Source: Oenanthe sinensis (lineage: Eukaryota; Streptophyta; Magnoliopsida; Apiales; Apiaceae). Taken from it: a DNA stretch of 64,000 bases. The position numbers were made by a program, and so were the translations under genes. The notes below the pieces were generated by a model, which ran no database searches, was not told the DNA's origin, and saw nothing but the letters and a program-made list of their open reading frames with translations. Below are positions 31,262-41,977 of this stretch, piece after piece. The stretch's first letter is position 1, and every line of letters begins with the position of its first letter. The stretch covers positions 14,756,001-14,820,000 of the forward strand of contig CM053813.1 of assembly GCA_028671895.1 (NCBI GenBank). Direction: 5' to 3'.

Positions 31262-33269
31262 ATGGAAAGAACACGTAGAACTGCGAGCACTCTCGAAGGA
31301 GAGATCCCTGACACCACTGTTGACGCAAACGATGCCCCCGCTGTGACGCATGAGCAAGGAACTACTGTTCCTACCACCTCCATTGAGGACCCTGAAGCAA
31401 GTATTCGGCGTGCCAGACCCCTAAGCGTCGTTGTTCATCCTTAAAACCCTGATGTGTCTATCCATGCTTCGGTTCCTCCGCTCCAAGTAATTCATCCCCT
31501 TCGTATAACTTTTATTGTTCCTCCTACTTTGCATGCCTCGTCTACCATAACACCCGACCCTCGTTACGGGCTCCCAAAAAACAACGAGCCTCCAAGACAG
31601 AATACACACCTCACAACCGAGAAGTCATGACTTCTCTAGACCTTACTCTACGGATGACGAGGACTCTTCTGACGAGGATATAAACCCACGAAGGAGGCGG
31701 CCCGGCAAGGAGCCCCTTGGAGGGAGGAGTACCTAGCCCTGAGGGCCACAAGATAATGACTCCATGAGCCTTCAAGACAAAATACGCACTCATGAAGCCG
31801 AATCACAGCGACTGAGGAAGGACTTAGAGAGGGCGTTAGCAAGGCGACAGCGCCCCAAAATTGAAGGTGCTGGGGGATCGATAAGAAACGCACATGTTAT
31901 AGATTTGGATGAGCCCCCAACTAGGAGGCAAACAAGGGCAAGTCATGTTAGGGTTGTCCCCCAAAACCTGTTACCACTTGGAGATCCTGATGATCTTACT
32001 CCCCTTTTCACTAAAAGTATCATGAATGAGAAGATATCAAGGAAGTTTAAGATGCCTACAATTAGGGCCTATGATGGAACGGGGGATCCCTCAAATCATG
32101 TTCTCACGTTCTCTAATGCACTGTTGTTGCAGCCTGTAAACAACGCCATCAAGTGTAAAGCGTTCCCCCAAACCCTAAGTGGTATGGCTCAGTGGTGGTT
32201 CAGTCGTCTACCACCAAACTCTGTTGGGTCAATCAAGGATCTGGGCAGGGCCTTTATTGGACAATTCATCAGCAGCAAGATTCATGAGAAGTGCTCGGCT
32301 TTACTAATGAACATGCATCTGGAGAAGAACGAGTCCTTGAGGGATTATATGAACAGGTTCACAAAGGAAGTCTTGAAGGTCCCTGATTTAGACCAGAAAG
32401 TAGCTATGATAGCCTTACAGCAAGGGACTTCTGACGAAAATTACTGAAGATCGTTAGCCAATAGGGCCCTTGAAAGTATGATTGAGCTCTAGGAGAGGGC
32501 TGGAAAGTATATCAAGGCCGAGGAAAGTATGAGGAAAGCCCAAGGGTTTCAAGCCTCGAACACCTACTCTAAGAAATGACCCAGCGATACTGAGTATATT
32601 GTTGATACCAAGTATGCAAAGAATGACAATGTTAATGACTCCAAAAAGAAGGGAGGATCCAGGTCCACAGAGTATGCAAGCCTGAACACTGCCCGTAGCC
32701 AAATACTGATGGACATTGAGAAGCGTAAAGACATTCGATGGCCGAAGCCACTAAGGACTGATCCTGAAAAGAGAAATAAGAACGCGTATTGTCGGTTCCA
32801 TAGAGATATGGGACACGACACTGATGACTGTCGTCAGTTGAAAGATGAGATAGAATTTCTGATTAGAAGAGAAAAGTTGGAAAAATACACCAAGGAGGGT
32901 GCTAGACATGACAGAAGTCACAACGATAAACGAAAGGAATCTTACCCCAAAGATAGAAATAATCAGCCCCAAGGGCCTGTGATCAACGTAATCTCAGGAG
33001 GGCCCACCGCGGCAGGTAACTCTCGAAACTCCAGGAAGGCACATGCCCGAAAGGTAATGAGCATTGTAGGAGAACCTCCCAAGAGGGAAAAGACTGAGGT
33101 CTCTTTGTCGTTCAATGATTCTGACTTAGAAGGGGTAAGGTTCCCCCATGATGATCCCTTGGTGATCACCCCTGTCATAGGAAACTCTCCGGTGAAGAGA
33201 GACTTGGTAGACGATGGATCGTCTGTAGACATCCTATTTTATGAAAGCCTTTGTGAAGATGGGATATAA
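31262..33269 (+). pseudogene. Tat gag and protease N-part (broken)
   Basis: ATG 31262 opens MERTRRTASTLEGEIP and stops at 31442. The main frame resumes at 31764 with a helical segment (LRKDLERALARRQ). The retrotransposon gag domain follows (PTIRAYDGTGDPSNHVLTFS, AQWWFSRLPPNSVGSIKDLG) up to a TGA at 32445; further stops lie near 32491 and 32578. Beyond come a Cys-His motif (YCRFHRDMGHDTDDC) and the start of an aspartic protease (LVDDGSSVDILF, about 33209). The frame then shifts. Capsid and protease roles are family knowledge; this copy is not functional. Confidence 0.85.
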
Positions 33270-35235
33270 CGATTCACAGTTGACCCCCTCCAACATGCCT
33301 ATCAATGGTTTCAATGGAGTGGAGTCCCGGATAGAAGGAATTATACAACTACCCATGACTATGGGTGAAGAACCTCAACAGTCTACTCAGATGCTGAATT
33401 TTCTAGTTATCAAGGCAAGCACCACCTACAATGCAATCCTTGGCAAGACGGGACTGCATGCCTTCAAGGTGATAGCCTCTACATACCATCTGAAGCTCAA
33501 ATTCCCAACTAGGAATGGAGTGGGAGAAGAGAAAGGAGATCAAAAAATGGCTAGAAGTTGTTATGTGGCCGCCTTAAAGCCTAGTGGCACTGGGGGGCAG
33601 GTCCTCCATATCGAAGACATGGATGACAGGGAGCGAGAAGAAAGGAGAGGTAAGCCTGCGGAGGACCTGGAGCCTACTCTTTTGGATCCTCAAAATCCTG
33701 AAAAGGCGACATATGTGGGGACTTCACTCCCCAAGGACCTAAAAGAATAGCTGGTTCAATTCTTGCAAGATAACAGGGATGTTTTCGCTTGGACAACAGC
33801 ATACATGCTAGGGATAGACCCCGAGCTTATAACACATCGGTTGAATATGAATCCTAGAAGGACAGCAGTCAAGTAGAAAAAAAGGAGTTTTTCTCCTGAA
33901 AGACAGGAGGCCATTAAGCAGGAGGTAGAGAAATTGTTGGAATCTGGGTTTATTAAAGAAATTCAATTTCCTGAATGGCTGGCCAACCCAGTGATGGTCA
34001 AAAAGAGCAATGGGAAGTGGAGAATATGCGTCAACTTCACTGATTTGTACGATGCATGTCCTAAGGACTGTTTCACATTGACAAGGATAGACACGTTAAT
34101 AGATGCCACAGGTGGGCACGAGATGCTTAGCTTCATGGATGGATTCCGTAGCTACAACCAAATTAAAATGCACCCCGATGACATCCCTAAGGTATCATTC
34201 ATCACTTACTTTGGTGTTTTTTGTTATCTGGTTATGGCCTTTGGACTTAAGAATGCAGGAGCCAAGTATCAAAGGCTTGTAAATAAAATCTTCAAGCCCC
34301 TCATTGATAAGACCGTGGAGGTCTATGTTGACGACATGTTAGTCAAAAGCTTAGACAAGGACGATCATCTTGAGCACCTGAGTGAGGCATTTGAAGTTCT
34401 GAGAACCCACAAGATGATGTTGAACCCGGCCAAGTGTGCATTTGGTGTAGGTTCTGGAAAATTTCTAGACCTGATGGTCTCCAAAAGAGGCATTGAGGCC
34501 AATCCCTATAAAATTCAAGCAATCTTGGACATGGAGCCACCCAAGATGGTAAAAGATGTCCAAAAGCTTACGAGAAGGGTAGCAGCCCTGGGGCACTTCA
34601 TATCCAAGTCGGGAGAAAAGTGCCTACCATTTTTCAAGGCCCTCAAGAAGGTTAAAAACTTCGAGTGGAATGACAACAGTCAAGCAGCTTTTGAAGAACT
34701 GAAGAAATATATGGCTGAGCCACCCTTGCTCGTCAAACCGAAACCTGGAGAAGTGCTATACCTATACCTCGCAGTCTCTAGCTCATCCCTGAGTGTTATT
34801 CTTGTGAAAGAGGAAGCGAAGGTTCAGAAACCCATTTATTATGTTAGCAAGATTCTGCATGGAGTTGAGCTAAACTACTCAAAGATTGAAAAGTTTGCCT
34901 TAGCATTAGTGATGGCTTCAAGAAAGCTACACCCGTACTTCCAGGAACATGTTATTGAAGTTTTGACTGACCAGCCCCTGAGAAATATATTGCATAGCCT
35001 CAAAGCCAGTGGAAGGCTAATTAAATGGGCTATTGAGCTTGGAGAGTTCGAAATCAGATACAAGCCAAGAACAGCCATCAAAACTCAAGCTCTAGCTGAC
35101 TTCGTGGTTAAATGTATCATTCCCAACCAAGAAGTCGGGGGAAGGAAGAAAATAAAGAAACTGGAAAGAATAAGGAAAAAGAGGAGGAACTCAAAGAATA
35201 CTGTTTACTCATTTTTTACGGAGTTTCAAAAATGA
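33241..35235 (+). pseudogene. Tat protease C-part, reverse transcriptase and RNase H (broken)
   Basis: One frame continues through TAG stops at 33748 and about 33874. Reverse transcriptase starts near 33900 (LESGFIKEIQFPEWLANPV) and has YVDDMLVKS at about 34324. The fingers-palm motifs SFMDGFRSYNQIKM and FGLKNAGAKYQR are recognisable, with changes from the usual D/A residues (MDGFRSY instead of MDAFSGY). RNase H follows (PIYYVSKILHGVELNYSKIE, LTDQPL). It ends at 35235 with a basic tail. Confidence 0.85.
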
Positions 35236-35600
35236 GCACTAGCGGTGCTGGCTTGGTTTTGCAAAGCCCTGATGGGTTTGTTGTCGAGTACGCAATCAAG
35301 TTGGATTTTCCCACCACAAACAACGAAGCAGAGTATGAAGCTTTGATAGCTGGCCTTGGTCTGGCCAGAACCCTGAGGGTGAACAAGTTGAAGATATGTG
35401 GTGATTCAAGGTTAGTGATCTCTCAAATGAATGGGGAGTTTGAGGCCTGAGAAGAGACTATGGAAGAATATGTGAGGATTGTTAAAGCTCAAGCTACGCA
35501 ATTCGAAGAATGCCACTTCGAGTATATTCTGATAGAGGAGTATGTGAAGGCCGATGCCTTATCTAAGTTTGCATCATCAGAGAATGATAGATGTTCTGGC
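35190..35600 (+). pseudogene. Second, archaeal-type RNase H of the Tat element
   Basis: STSGAGLVLQSPDGFVVEYA, NNEAEYEALIAGL and CGDSRLVISQMNG are the signature of the extra RNase H of Tat elements. The first catalytic Asp, normally in a DG pair before the SGAG motif, reads Tyr-Gly (FYGVSKMSTSGAG). A TGA at about 35448 interrupts it. The terminal KADALSKFAS keeps the last Asp. Confidence 0.85.
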
Positions 35601-36191
35601 AGTGTTTATTTCCAAGTCTTGAAGACCCCAAGCATTAACGCTAAACTGGTAGCTCTGATTGGGTTGGGAGCATGTTGGATGGATCCCATCAAACTCTACT
35701 TGGAGACGGGAGAGACACCAACTGGCCCTATAGATGCACGCATGTTATCTGTGAGAGCCTTGAAATATGCCCTCATAGAGGGAATACTTTATAATAAATC
35801 ATTCGTGATACCCTACTTAAAGTGTCTGAGACCCCACGAGGCTGAAACGGCCCTAAGGGAAGTTCATAAAGGTATATGTGGCCAACATCTTGGGAGCAGG
35901 GCTCTTGCTCATAAAGACATAAGACTGGGATTCTATTGGAATGAAATACTTAGAGATGCTAAAGCTTACGTTAAGAAGTGTGATCGCTGCCAAAAGTTTG
36001 CGCTCATCGCTAGGCAGCCCCCTGAGATACTAACATTCATTAACTCTCCACTCCCCTTTGCCATGTGGGGAATGGATATCTTAGGCCTATTTCCTATGAC
36101 CAGTGCACAGAGGAAATTTCTCATAGTCGCCATCGATTACTTCACTAAGTGGATAGAAGCCAAGCCCCTGGCCAAGATTGATATAGCCTAG
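35600..36191 (+). pseudogene. Tat integrase, truncated after the first catalytic Asp
   Basis: The zinc domain is present (EVHKGICGQHLG ... VKKCDRCQKF), followed by WGMDILG with the first catalytic Asp and VAIDYFTKWIEAKPLAKI. The frame stops at 36189-36191. The second Asp, the Glu and the C-terminal domain are absent; repeat-array DNA follows instead. Confidence 0.88.
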
Positions 36192-36227
36192 AAGGCCTGT
36201 CCAACTTCTAAAGTCAAGTTAGACTTC

Positions 36228-37235
36228 ACATGAGATCGATATCCAATCTCCATCTCAAATCAATCTCAATGTAAATTGGAGGTAAAATTTGACCTCAAAT
36301 AAGGTCGAAAATTGACCTCAATTATTAATCAACTTGGGTCTATATTTAAAGTGATATTCGACCTCAATTGAGGTCGAAATTAAGCTATAGCCAAGAGGCC
36401 AATCGACTTCATTCCAAAATCGAGTTGGGAGGAAAAATGATGATTATATCGACCTCATTCCAGGTCGATAGTCGACTTCGATTCTTCATCGACCTCTATG
36501 GAAAAATAAGGCATAGATCGACCTCAATTAAGGTCGAATTGGAAGCCCTAAACCTGGAAGGAATGTTGCACTTTAAAGTCATGTTCGACCTCCAATGAGG
36601 TCGAAATTGATCTCATTTACAAGTTTCGACTTCAAGGGTAAATTGAGGCCTACTTCGACCTCAATCAAGGTCGAAATCGACAATAGCCTCATATATCGAC
36701 CTCAATAGCCATTTGAGGCCTAGATCGATCTCAATCGAGATCGAAATCAACTACAGAACAACATTTCGACTTCAAAGAGTTATTGAGGCCTAAATTCGAC
36801 TTCAATCGAGGTTGAACTCCACTTCAGCCTCATGTTTCAACTTCAAAAAGCCATTAAGGCTAAATTCGACCTCAATGGAGGTCGAAATCGACCTCATGCT
36901 CGTATTTCGACTTGAAGGGATTTTCAGGTCTAATTCGACCTCAATCGAGGTCGAAATCGACCTCATGCTCGTATTTCGACCTCAAGGGATTTTCAGGTCT
37001 AATTTGACCTCAATCGAGGTCGAATTCGACCTCAGTCACGTAATCGACATCGAAGTAATTTTTCTGTTGTAATCGACTTCGATCGAAGTTGATTTCGACC
37101 TCATCTCCACATATCGACCTGGAAGCACATCTCAAGTACTGTTCGACCTCGATCGTAGTCGAGTTCGACCTCGATCCCTCGATTCGACCTGGGGTCATAT
37201 TTGAGGTCTTTTTCGACCTCATTCCAGGTCGAATT
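36228..37235 (+). repeat. Array of inverted-repeat units in the Tat 3' region
   Basis: This is about 1 kb in which TCGACCTCAAT..GAGGTCGA-type palindromes recur every 60-75 bp. The best-conserved stretch has an exact period of 69 (AATTCGACC at 36863 and 36932, AATTTGACC at 37001). Each unit can fold into a roughly 20-bp hairpin. The flanking AGGCCTA and GGATTTTCAGG words also repeat. Tandem repeats in the hypervariable 3' region of Tat/Ogre elements are a known source of plant satellites. Confidence 0.85.
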
Positions 37236-37448
37236 GGATAAATTTCAAAAATTTCCTATATTTTGGAAATTGTTACAAATAAAGTTCTTGGAGGACCAAT
37301 TTATATGATATTGATTCTTTAAAAGAATTACTAATGAAAGGTCTGAGCCCAAAAGATGAAATAAGGTTGAATGAAATAAGTCAAAAGCCCGGTAAGGCAC
37401 TTAAAACCCTTTGTGAAACTTTTACGAAAACTCACAAAGTTTTCCCAA

Positions 37449-37463
37449 AAGTTGGGGAGCAAA
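37449..37463 (+). promoter_or_regulatory. Tat polypurine tract
   Basis: AAGTTGGGGAGCAAA directly precedes the 3' LTR. Confidence 0.75.
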
Positions 37464-38075
37464 TGATGTGGGTAAAAATAGCCCTAGGGAAATAATAAAT
37501 ATAGCATTTATTATTTCATTTATTAGACCTGGTATGGTCCAAAGACTTGGGTCCTTGAAACGAACTAGGAAAATAAATCATAGGATCAACTGGATTTGTA
37601 ATCCAAGGGTCAACTAGATTTGTAAGACCAGCCCACAAGCTCTGTTGAAGACATAGGCCCAATAAGCCTCTATTATTAATTAATTCTGCAATTAATTAAT
37701 AAGGGCTCAGTAAAGGCCCAAGAAGTCTGTTGAAGGCCCTAATCCTGGAAGGATCTAGAAACCCAAACATGGGAAGAGTCCAACGAGGACCCTCATTCCT
37801 AGTAGGTTTAGACAACCTTGACAATAGGAGACTTGGCCACCAAGTCTCCTACTTCTAATCTAATTCCAAGGCTCTCGTGCACCTATATAAAGGGCCTAAC
37901 CCCTCAACATTAGAACTACATTTTTTGGCTTGATTCTCACACCCAATGAGATACGTAGGCAGTTAACGAGGACCTGAGTTAGTCACAAAACGTTAGTGCA
38001 GCCATAGAAGTCGAAGCTCTTTCACACCTTAGTATTAATTATATATTAAATACATCTCATTTTTAATCCGTAACA
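37464..38075 (+). repeat. Tat 3' LTR (612 bp)
   Basis: It starts TGATGTGGGTAAAAATAG, ends AATCCGTAACA and is followed by the ACTGT duplication. Compared with the 5' LTR it carries about 10 extra bases (AGACTTGGCC near 37827). Confidence 0.92.
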
Positions 38076-38080
38076 ACTGT

Positions 38081-41000
38081 ATTTTCCATACAATACAATC
38101 TTAAAGAAGAATTTATAATGATCATTTTTTAATTTACATTATTTTTTATTTGTTTTAGAATATCCTATATGCATATAATTGTGTTTGTAAGAGGTATTGC
38201 AAATATTTATGTTATAAAGTTGTCTTTTGGTGAAGGCCTTCATTACCCTTTTTTTGAAATGAAGTAACCAAAATACCTATACGTGAATGTTATGGCCCAA
38301 AATACCCACCGGATATGCATTCCAGTAATGCGTACACCCAACACGCATAAAAATCATATGTATATAGTTAAAGCTACACGTATTTCCAGGTTGCGTGTTA
38401 AGCTACACGCATTTCCAGGTTACGTGCTACAAATTGGATAGAGGGGATAATCAAATTGTGTGAACATGAATACGCATCAGTCGTTTTTGTGGCCCAAGCA
38501 AAATCAGTTCATACAGGAACATGTACATGCAAGGATGGAATGCGTATATATTATATTGGCAAGGTCAGGCCAACCAACAAGATTGCAATTCTTGAAATTA
38601 TTAGTTGATTTATACTAATAAGAGACTTTTTTTATTTTTTAAACATAAGAAATTTGGTACTTTTATTTATTAGTAATTTATGTGACTCATCATTGTTAAG
38701 ACTTTTTGTACAGGAAATATGTATCAAGTCTAAATAGAAAAAACTATTTTGTCCTAAAATCTGTTAGAACTTAAAACTTGCTAACAAAGGCCCTTTTTAC
38801 CCCCGTCAGATCAAACTTTGTATCAATCCTCGAAAATACCTCAGCCACACTAGTTGAATTGACAATCATACACACATCCCTTTGCACCTTAGCCAAATCA
38901 CCTCCTGGAAAAATAGTAGGAACTTTGTATCAATCCTCTAAAACACCCCAGCCACACTAGTTGAATTGGCAATCATACACACATCCCTTTGCACCTTAGC
39001 CAAATCACCTCATGGGAAAATAGCAGGAGCTTCCAGTACCCCGAGTGGCATGATTCAGTCAGTTGAGACCCATTAGCATACTTCCTATCAAGGGGGTTGA
39101 ATTACCATAAATGAATCGCAACGTGGATTTAAGCTCAAGCTTTTGGTCGTTGATCAGAAATAATTTAACTTAAAAATAAATCATCAATTAATGACAGACA
39201 ATTTAGTTGTCAGCTTAGCATATACTAATGGATATATCACTTCTATTTAGCCAATTAGTAGACAGAAAAGACGAATGAGTGACATGTCCGGTGAGATGCG
39301 ATATATTATATAAACAGGACAAGATAAAATAATATAGAAACCACTTATATGTATTCTTTCAGCAACTCTGCTACTATAGCTACCAGTATCATCTCTCTCT
39401 CAATATATTTTATGTATGCGTAGATAATAAGAATGTGTGTGTTTGTAAACTCTTGGTTGTAGTAGTATTTATAATATACTAACTAATACTAGTAGTTACT
39501 GGGAATACAAGAAATGAATAGAGTGGACGGATGAACCTTGTCACTAGTAGTTACAGGGTAAAACCACAACAGGCACACTGCTTTTGATTTGGTAAAGCTA
39601 GCTTACACACATACTTCCTTAGTTTATGACACATAACATACATGAAGGAGAGTTAGGAGATGTTCTCCTATTACATAACACATAACATAACATAAAACAC
39701 TGTTTTTGATTTGATAAGGCAACCTTCATTGGTTTATTTGAGGCAAAGAGGGCTAATGAATGAGTTGTAACTGAGAAATTAGGATATGCTCTGAAGAACA
39801 AAAACAATAAACCAGCAAAGAAATTTAACTTTAATATAGGAGACAAGTGACAATACTTTGTTGTATGTTTTCCTATCTTTTTCACTTGACATGTAATCAC
39901 TAATGTGCATCCAATTGTGTTTAAGAAACGTAGGCAAAGAGGTTGTCCGTGTACCATATCAAACTAAAAATATATTTTCTAGAATCTAGGTCTGATTTGG
40001 CAATATTTTATATGTGCTCATTCCAGAAGATGAAATGGAGGCTTCCTCAGTTTGCTCTCTAATGATTAGTTGGTTTAAGATTAGTGCAACTTATTAACAA
40101 CACTTTTTTTACTATTGTCTTTACCAGAATACATGGCATGTTACAGAGCTGGGATTCGCAACATTCATCTTCTCATGCAGATGCTATGATTATCTTTATG
40201 GGGGAAAAAACTATTTTGTTTACATGTTCCTCCAAAAAGTAACGTTTTCTATCGTGGGATTAGGCTACATTGACACCATTGTCCCAAGCCGATAGGCACG
40301 GAAAGCATGAACTACATACATATCTCACCTAGAAGTTTGTACTAGGCGTTTTCTCCTTCATGTATATAGATAAGTAATAACATGCTCAAGTGGGGATGGC
40401 ACAATCGGTAGTAATACTCAATTTTATACCTCAAAAACATTACTACTACTTGTAACTTAGTAAGTATTGTTTTCAACATATAGCCCTAGTTAGCACACTA
40501 CAGGAACCAGCCAAAATCCTCATTCAACAACTTGTTAAATTGCCCAATTTAAACTTTAAATTAACACTCTTTAGATTAGTAAAAAATCCCCAAGTCACCG
40601 GATCTTGTGTCATTTGACTAAAACTTTTATTTGCCCGACTGCTAAACTCTTATTACTACAAAATCAATCATATTAGTAGAAAAATAAGGGGTATAAAATA
40701 GGGCAAGAAATGGACATTCAAATATCAGTATCATATATAAATCTCCATACAAAAAACAAACCTCAAATCACAGAAATCATCAACTAAATTAAAATCTAAA
40801 TCAAATATATGAAGTTGAGAATCAATAAATACAAAATATATTTAAGGGAGAGAATGAAGGTACCTCGATTTGTTGTGCGTGGGATTTTGTTTGGCTACGT
40901 GGGTTTTTGTTTGGCTACTATATAAATGCCCGGTACTTTTAGTAACAGGCTGAAACTTCAAGAATACAAAAATACATATCCGTGTTCAGCGGGTAAAAAT

Positions 41001-41164
41001 GGTAGTTCATCCTGTATATATGTATTTTGTGTCGTGTATGTTAAAATGGGGTATTTTGGTTATTTTCTCGTTTTCTTTTATTAAAAAGTAATATAATAAA
41101 AATTCTAAAATAAATATAATATAATATATAAAAATATATATATTTAAAAAATTAAAAATATAAT
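38081..41164. other. Host intergenic DNA
   Basis: It contains the alpha-tubulin fragment (next entry) and otherwise AT-rich DNA. An open frame at 39619-39957 (-) looks like chance. A GGGGGTTGAATTAC stretch near 39092 resembles the end of a copia LTR read backwards, but no element boundary was found. Confidence 0.55.
38783..39025 (-). pseudogene. Alpha-tubulin gene fragment, tandemly duplicated
   Basis: On the minus strand, GGDLAKVQRDVCMIVNSTSV-AEVFSRIDTKFDL and then KRAFV match the C-terminal half of alpha-tubulin (around residues 365-405 of about 450 in the family). The segment is present about twice with a 107-bp period (AACTTTGTAT at 38814 is repeated at 38921). The upstream copy has a stop where Ser of FSRID should be. 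No intron, promoter or rest of the gene is nearby, so it is a non-functional captured or relict piece. Confidence 0.85.
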
Positions 41165-41320
41165 CAAGCTGAGTTCGAGTCGAGCCCAAAAAAACTTGTC
41201 TCGACTCAAGTATTTAGTTGAACTCAAAAACTTGTTCGAGCTCAATAACAAGTTCGAGCCGAGCCGGGTAAATCTAGCTAAACTCGAGCCGAGTTCAAAA
41301 AAACTCAACCCGAATTACAA
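41165..41320. repeat. Dispersed GAGCCGAG / GTTCGAG repeat, second copy
   Basis: It shares the word set of 19264-19526 (GAGCTGAG, GTTCGAGCC, ACTCGAGCCGAG). The two blocks are diverged. Class not assigned. Confidence 0.5.
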
Positions 41321-41977
41321 CCTAATGATCATACAGCCTAATGATCACAATGATCCCCACTATTTTACCAATTAAGCTATTATTAATTCTGTTAATTAAA
41401 ACTCAAGTACCACAATATGCAAATAATACTACTGTGTCTGAAAACTTGCATTATCACATTAACTGTTCAATCTTTCAGATTGCAAGCCTCCTAGGCAAAT
41501 ATTAAAAGACCATAATGTTTCTAGGTAGATACTTCTGAATCCTCCTCTCCAAATATTAAAAGGTTATCCGAGAATACGCACATGAAACTTTTCCTCACCC
41601 CCAATTGTGCTATTATTTGCAAAAAAATACCAATCCCGCCCCCCCACCCCCAACACACACACACAAGCGCTAACGAGTAGTACCAAAACTTAAATTGGAA
41701 GTAAATGTTGTCAAGGACAAGGCTTACGAAGTACAATCCCCTTCATACAATAGTCAACCAAATATATTATTTTCTTATAGTACACAATCTCACCAATAAC
41801 CATGTAAGTTCATGCATACTGCAGAAAGTAAAACACAAAATATTCTTTAACCTCAACAAGCAAATTAATTAATTTAACTCGCATTAAAAAGCCCGACCTT
41901 GGGCCTCAAACCAGTCAGCTTGAGGAGAAGCTCTTTTCCGGACTTTTTTCCATCTAAATATTTCAAGCCCGAATATC

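Larger units (their letters stand above)
20203..38075 (+). mobile_element. Ty3/gypsy element, Tat lineage, with nested El-4
   Basis: It is bounded by ACTGT (20198-20202 and 38076-38080). The 5' LTR is split by El-4. Internal order: primer-binding site (31230), gag, protease, reverse transcriptase, RNase H, a second archaeal-type RNase H, a truncated integrase, a repeat array, a polypurine tract and the 3' LTR. A second RNase H between the first RNase H and integrase is the hallmark of the Tat/Ogre branch. By eye the LTRs differ at roughly 5-6% of positions plus small gaps. Frame changes and stops occur throughout, so it is non-autonomous. Confidence 0.92.

Noticed and set aside
36228..37235. 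Open frames inside the repeat array (such as 36812-37072) as a repeat protein gene
   Set aside because: The frames follow from the repeat unit and have no start context or domain.
20203..38075. Reading the Tat 5' LTR as truncated
   Set aside because: The missing 23 bp are found at 31205-31227 after El-4, with AAATA duplicated, so it is split rather than truncated.
39070..39110. Possible copia LTR end (GGGGGTTGAATTAC)
   Set aside because: Only one short similarity; no TG/CA boundary, partner LTR or duplication found.
39619..39957. Open frame of 112 codons on the minus strand
   Set aside because: No family motif, composition like the surrounding AT-rich DNA, and partial internal repetition; best explained as chance.
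40390..40420. TGGCACAATCGG near 40403 fits a tRNA A-box, suggesting a tRNA or SINE
   Set aside because: No B-box (GGTTCGAATCC-like) within the expected distance, no cloverleaf and no tail.
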